Source of the DNA: Actinomycetes bacterium
Lineage (GTDB): Bacteria; Actinomycetota; Acidimicrobiia; Acidimicrobiales; Microtrichaceae
NCBI GenBank assembly: GCA_023423215.1
Contig: JAFAFZ010000383.1
Location: forward strand, 1-5,669
Direction: 5' to 3'
DNA: 5,669 nt
Shown here: positions 1 to 5,669 of the stretch, piece after piece
Position numbering within the stretch: the first letter of the stretch is position 1
Layout: the number at the start of each line of letters is the position of its first letter
Position numbers and translations under genes: made by a program
The notes under the pieces: model-generated
Database searches by the model: none
What the model saw: the letters and a program-made list of their open reading frames with translations, nothing else
Told to the model about the DNA's origin: nothing

Positions 1-46
1 GTGTAGGCGACGCGCTCCGGGGAGACGAGCTCGACGACGAGGGCCA

Positions 47-47
<1 letters not shown>
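1..47 (-). CDS. atpC: F1Fo ATP synthase epsilon subunit, N-terminal fragment cut by the window edge
   Basis: Only the first 15 codons and two bases of the next are present, reading MALVVELVSPERVAY and then Thr. The pattern of a short hydrophobic beta strand followed by VSPER matches the start of bacterial epsilon subunits, whose N-terminal beta sandwich sits on the foot of gamma near the c-ring and whose C-terminal helices can inhibit ATP hydrolysis. Position directly after beta is the standard place for atpC. The ATG overlaps the beta TGA by one base (TGATG), so translation is probably coupled to beta. No strong Shine-Dalgarno is visible; the best candidate is a GAGAAG inside the last beta codons. 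The C-terminal regulatory part lies outside the window, so nothing can be said about inhibition. Confidence 0.88.
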
Positions 48-4113
<4,066 letters not shown>

Positions 4114-4123
4114 GTCGGGTGAT

Positions 4124-4128
4124 CTCCT
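4124..4128 (-). promoter_or_regulatory. Ribosome binding site of atpA
   Basis: AGGAG on the minus strand lies 10 nt before the alpha ATG, in the 57-nt gap after delta. It is the clearest Shine-Dalgarno in a true intergenic gap here and supports the MAELTI start. Confidence 0.7.
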
Positions 4129-4170
4129 GCGGCGTCGTACGGGTTCGCTGTGCGTGCTGGTCCGGGCGGA

Positions 4171-4698
4171 TCAGAACGCGTCGCGGAGCTGGTTCAGTCG
4201 GGTGCGAACGGTGCCATCGAGGACGGAGTCGCCGATCTGGGTGACGATGCCGCCCATGACCGACGGGTCCACGATGTTCTTGACCGTGATGTCGAGGTTC
4301 GTGCGGGCCGCCAGGGCCGCGGTGAGCTCGGCGATCTGCGCGTCGGTGAGCGCCACGGCGGAGCGGACCTCGGCCACGGCCTGACCGGTGCTGCGGGCGG
4401 AGCGCTGGACCAGCTCCTCCGCGATCTTCGGCAGGTCGGTCGCTCGGCCCGTGCCCACGATCATCGACACGATGGCGATGGTGGTCGCGGTCGCCTTGCC
4501 CTCGAGCAGGTCCTCGATGATCTGCTGGCGACGCGACACCGGCAGGTGCTGGTCGGTCAGCGTGGCGCGCAGCTCGTCGCTGGACTGCAGGACGCGGCCC
4601 AGACGGAAGAGCTCGTCCTCGACCTCGGACAGGTTGCCCTCGGCGAGGGCGATCCCGAAGGCGGCATCGGCGTAAGCGGTGATGCGGTTGTCGCTCAT
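4171..4698 (-). CDS. atpH: F1Fo ATP synthase subunit delta (stator cap, OSCP-like)
   Basis: Delta sits on top of F1 and ties the alpha N-termini to the b stalk so that the head does not spin with gamma. The protein has 175 residues, the usual length for a stand-alone delta. The N-terminal helical bundle covers about residues 5-105, starting ITAYADAAFGIALAEG (6-21). The C-terminal domain carries the family signature DPSVMGGIVTQIGDSVLDG (144-162) followed by VRTRLNQLR. It is a separate gene, not a b-delta fusion as in mycobacteria: a TGA stop and 63 nt separate it from the b gene upstream. The start at 4698 gives the normal N-terminus, but no strong Shine-Dalgarno precedes it; the leader is purine-rich (GAGAACAGAGCGAACGACAAG). 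A short extension from an upstream GTG cannot be fully excluded. Confidence 0.95.
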   Translation of the reverse strand: MSDNRITAYADAAFGIALAEGNLSEVEDELFRLGRVLQSSDELRATLTDQHLPVSRRQQIIEDLLEGKATATTIAIVSMIVGTGRATDLPKIAEELVQRSARSTGQAVAEVRSAVALTDAQIAELTAALAARTNLDITVKNIVDPSVMGGIVTQIGDSVLDGTVRTRLNQLRDAF

Positions 4699-4739
4699 CT
4701 TGTCGTTCGCTCTGTTCTCGGTTCGACGGTGGGCTGGGT

Positions 4740-4757
4740 CGGGTGGCGGGCCACCCG
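4740..4757 (-). other. GC-rich stem-loop between the b' and delta genes
   Basis: The transcript here reads CGGGUGG, loop CCCG, then CCACCCG: a perfect 7-bp stem with a 4-nt loop. It begins 4 nt after the b' stop codon and ends 41 nt before the delta start. No U-run follows, and delta and alpha continue downstream, so it does not look like an intrinsic terminator. Possible roles are transcript processing, 3' end protection or adjusting delta translation. Function is inferred; only the inverted repeat is seen. Confidence 0.5.
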
Positions 4758-4761
4758 TCGG

Positions 4762-5331
4762 TCAGTTCTGCGAGCCGACCTGGCTGATGTACTGGCTGAT
4801 GAGGCGCTGCTGCGCCGCGTCGTCCAGCGAGGTCTCGACCACTCGCTCGGCAGCACCGAGCGACAGACGGGACAGCTCCCCGGCCAGGTCGGACTCAGCC
4901 TGGTTGCGGGTGCTGACGAGGTCGGCCGCGGCGCGCTCGCGCACCCGGTCGGCCTCTCGTGCGGCGCGGGCACCGGAGTCGGCGTTGACCTGGTCGGCGC
5001 TGGCACGGGCCTCTTCGATGATGCGGGCCGCCTCGGAGTCCGAGTCGGCCAGCGCCGCCTTGATGCGGTCGCGCTCGGCCTCGGCGGCCGTGCGTGCCTG
5101 CTCGGCGGCGTCGAGGTTGGCCTGGATGCCGGCGATGCGACCCGAGAAGAAGTCCGCGATCGGCTTGCGGCCGAACTTGACCAGCAGCACGGCGACGACG
5201 AGGAAGGCCAGGGTGCCCCAGATGACCTCGTTGATGTCGTGTGGCAGCCAGAAGGCGTTGCCGGCCTCTTCCGCTGCGACGTCGACGTCCTCGGAGAGGG
5301 CGGTGGCGATGGTGGTGATGACGCTCAACAT
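4762..5331 (-). CDS. atpF: F1Fo ATP synthase b-type subunit (second b / b')
   Basis: This is a peripheral-stalk subunit anchored in the membrane by one helix and reaching up to delta. The protein has 189 residues. About 30 residues precede the membrane segment and include an acidic stretch (SEDVDVAAEEAG). The transmembrane helix spans about residues 34-53 (INEVIWGTLAFLVVAVLLVKF region) and is followed by the basic boundary FGRKPIADFFSGR. Residues 65-155 form a long charged, Ala-rich coiled coil. The C-terminal delta-binding segment includes LSLGAAERVVETSLDDAA (156-173). The gene starts 17 nt after the preceding b gene, with GGAG 5 nt before the ATG. Its C-terminus shares the A-A-x-[RK]-V-V-x-T-x-L-D-x-A-A pattern with the upstream partial gene, so the two are paralogues. 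Which one should be called b and which b' cannot be settled here. Confidence 0.93.
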   Translation of the reverse strand: MLSVITTIATALSEDVDVAAEEAGNAFWLPHDINEVIWGTLAFLVVAVLLVKFGRKPIADFFSGRIAGIQANLDAAEQARTAAEAERDRIKAALADSDSEAARIIEEARASADQVNADSGARAAREADRVRERAAADLVSTRNQAESDLAGELSRLSLGAAERVVETSLDDAAQQRLISQYISQVGSQN

Positions 5332-5336
5332 CTGTT

Positions 5337-5340
5337 CTCC
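5337..5340 (-). promoter_or_regulatory. Ribosome binding site of the second b-type gene
   Basis: GGAG on the minus strand lies 5 nt before the ATG at 5331, within the 17-nt gap after the first b gene. It supports this start and with it the roughly 30-residue segment before the membrane helix. Confidence 0.65.
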
Positions 5341-5348
5341 AGCCCTGC

Positions 5349-5669
5349 TCAGCGGTTCCCGCTGGCCTGGTTCACGTACTCGTCGACGGTGCCGCGGTTG
5401 GCGGCGACGTCGAGGTCGGTCTGCACGACCTTCGAGGCTGCGGACACGGCGAGCTGCGCCACGTCCTCACGGATCTGGCCCAGCGCTGCCGCACGGGCGG
5501 TGTCGAGCTCCGCGATGGCGGCCTGCCGCTGCTCGGCGACCTCGGCCTCTGCCTCGCGCACCGCCTCGGCGCGCTGCGCCTCGGACGCCGCACGGGCGGC
5601 CTCGACGATGCGGTTGGCCTCGGCGCGTGCCTCGGCCAGCGTGGCGTCGTAGTCCCGGCGGACCTGCTC
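5349..5669 (-). CDS. atpF: F1Fo ATP synthase b-type subunit (first b), C-terminal 106 residues
   Basis: The frame is open from the right edge to the TGA at 5349-5351, so only the stalk and C-terminus are visible; the membrane helix and start are outside. The visible part begins EQVRRDYDATLAEARAEANR and runs as a charged, Ala/Glu/Arg-rich coiled coil typical of the b dimer. It ends with the delta-binding type segment LAVSAASKVVQTDLDVAANR and EYVNQASGNR. An internal GTG at 5559-5561 could be mistaken for a start, but the coiled coil continues unbroken upstream of it. Together with the next gene it would form a b/b' heterodimeric stator. The upstream neighbour is probably the c-subunit gene, as in most atp operons, but it is not in the window. 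Confidence 0.9.
   Translation of the reverse strand, partial: EQVRRDYDATLAEARAEANRIVEAARAASEAQRAEAVREAEAEVAEQRQAAIAELDTARAAALGQIREDVAQLAVSAASKVVQTDLDVAANRGTVDEYVNQASGNR

Noticed and set aside
4740..4757. The stem-loop read as a rho-independent terminator
   Set aside because: There is no U-run on the 3' side, and ending transcription here would separate delta, alpha, gamma and beta from the rest of the operon.
5349..5561. A 70-aa stand-alone protein starting at the GTG at 5559-5561
   Set aside because: The coiled-coil reading frame continues without a break to the window edge, so this is an internal Val codon of the b subunit, not a start.
4150..5652. A 500-codon plus-strand open frame opposite delta and the b genes, and a similar 510-codon one at 128-1660
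   Set aside because: Both are antisense to clear atp genes, have shadow-like composition and show no domain. The scarcity of stops follows from GC content and codon bias.

Overview
This window is a contiguous piece of a bacterial F-type (F1Fo) ATP synthase operon, read entirely from the minus strand. In transcription order (right to left) it holds: the C-terminal 106 codons of one Fo b-type subunit (cut by the right edge), a second complete b-type subunit (189 aa), delta (175 aa), alpha (541 aa), gamma (331 aa), beta (481 aa), and the first 15 codons of epsilon (cut by the left edge). Almost every base is coding. The gaps are 17, 63, 57 and 3 nt, then a 4-nt overlap (gamma/beta) and a 1-nt overlap (beta/epsilon). 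All six stop codons in view are TGA. I saw no promoter, intrinsic terminator, tRNA, CRISPR array or mobile element, so the operon promoter and the a and c subunit genes probably lie beyond the right edge.

The very high GC content, with strongly G/C third codon positions, suggests an actinobacterium. Protein details agree: alpha begins MAELTI, carries the P-loop variant GDRKTGKT and has a long C-terminal tail, and beta has TELSR and PLASSS, as I recall them from mycobacterial proteins. Delta is not fused to a b subunit as it is in mycobacteria, and there are two separate b-type genes. A deep-branching actinobacterial lineage such as Acidimicrobiia is a plausible guess, but it comes from memory and not from a search.

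Together the genes encode the catalytic head (alpha3-beta3), the central rotor shaft (gamma, epsilon) and the peripheral stator (b, b', delta) of the enzyme that couples ion flow through Fo to ATP synthesis. Catalytic residues look intact in both alpha and beta, and no gene is frameshifted.

This is core housekeeping DNA, and I do not see a new biological system in it. The points worth a second look are an acidic alpha C-terminal tail of about 38 residues, a gamma C-terminal tail of about 34 residues that fills the space before beta and carries its ribosome binding site, the two paralogous b genes with unfused delta, and a GC-rich stem-loop just after the b' stop codon.
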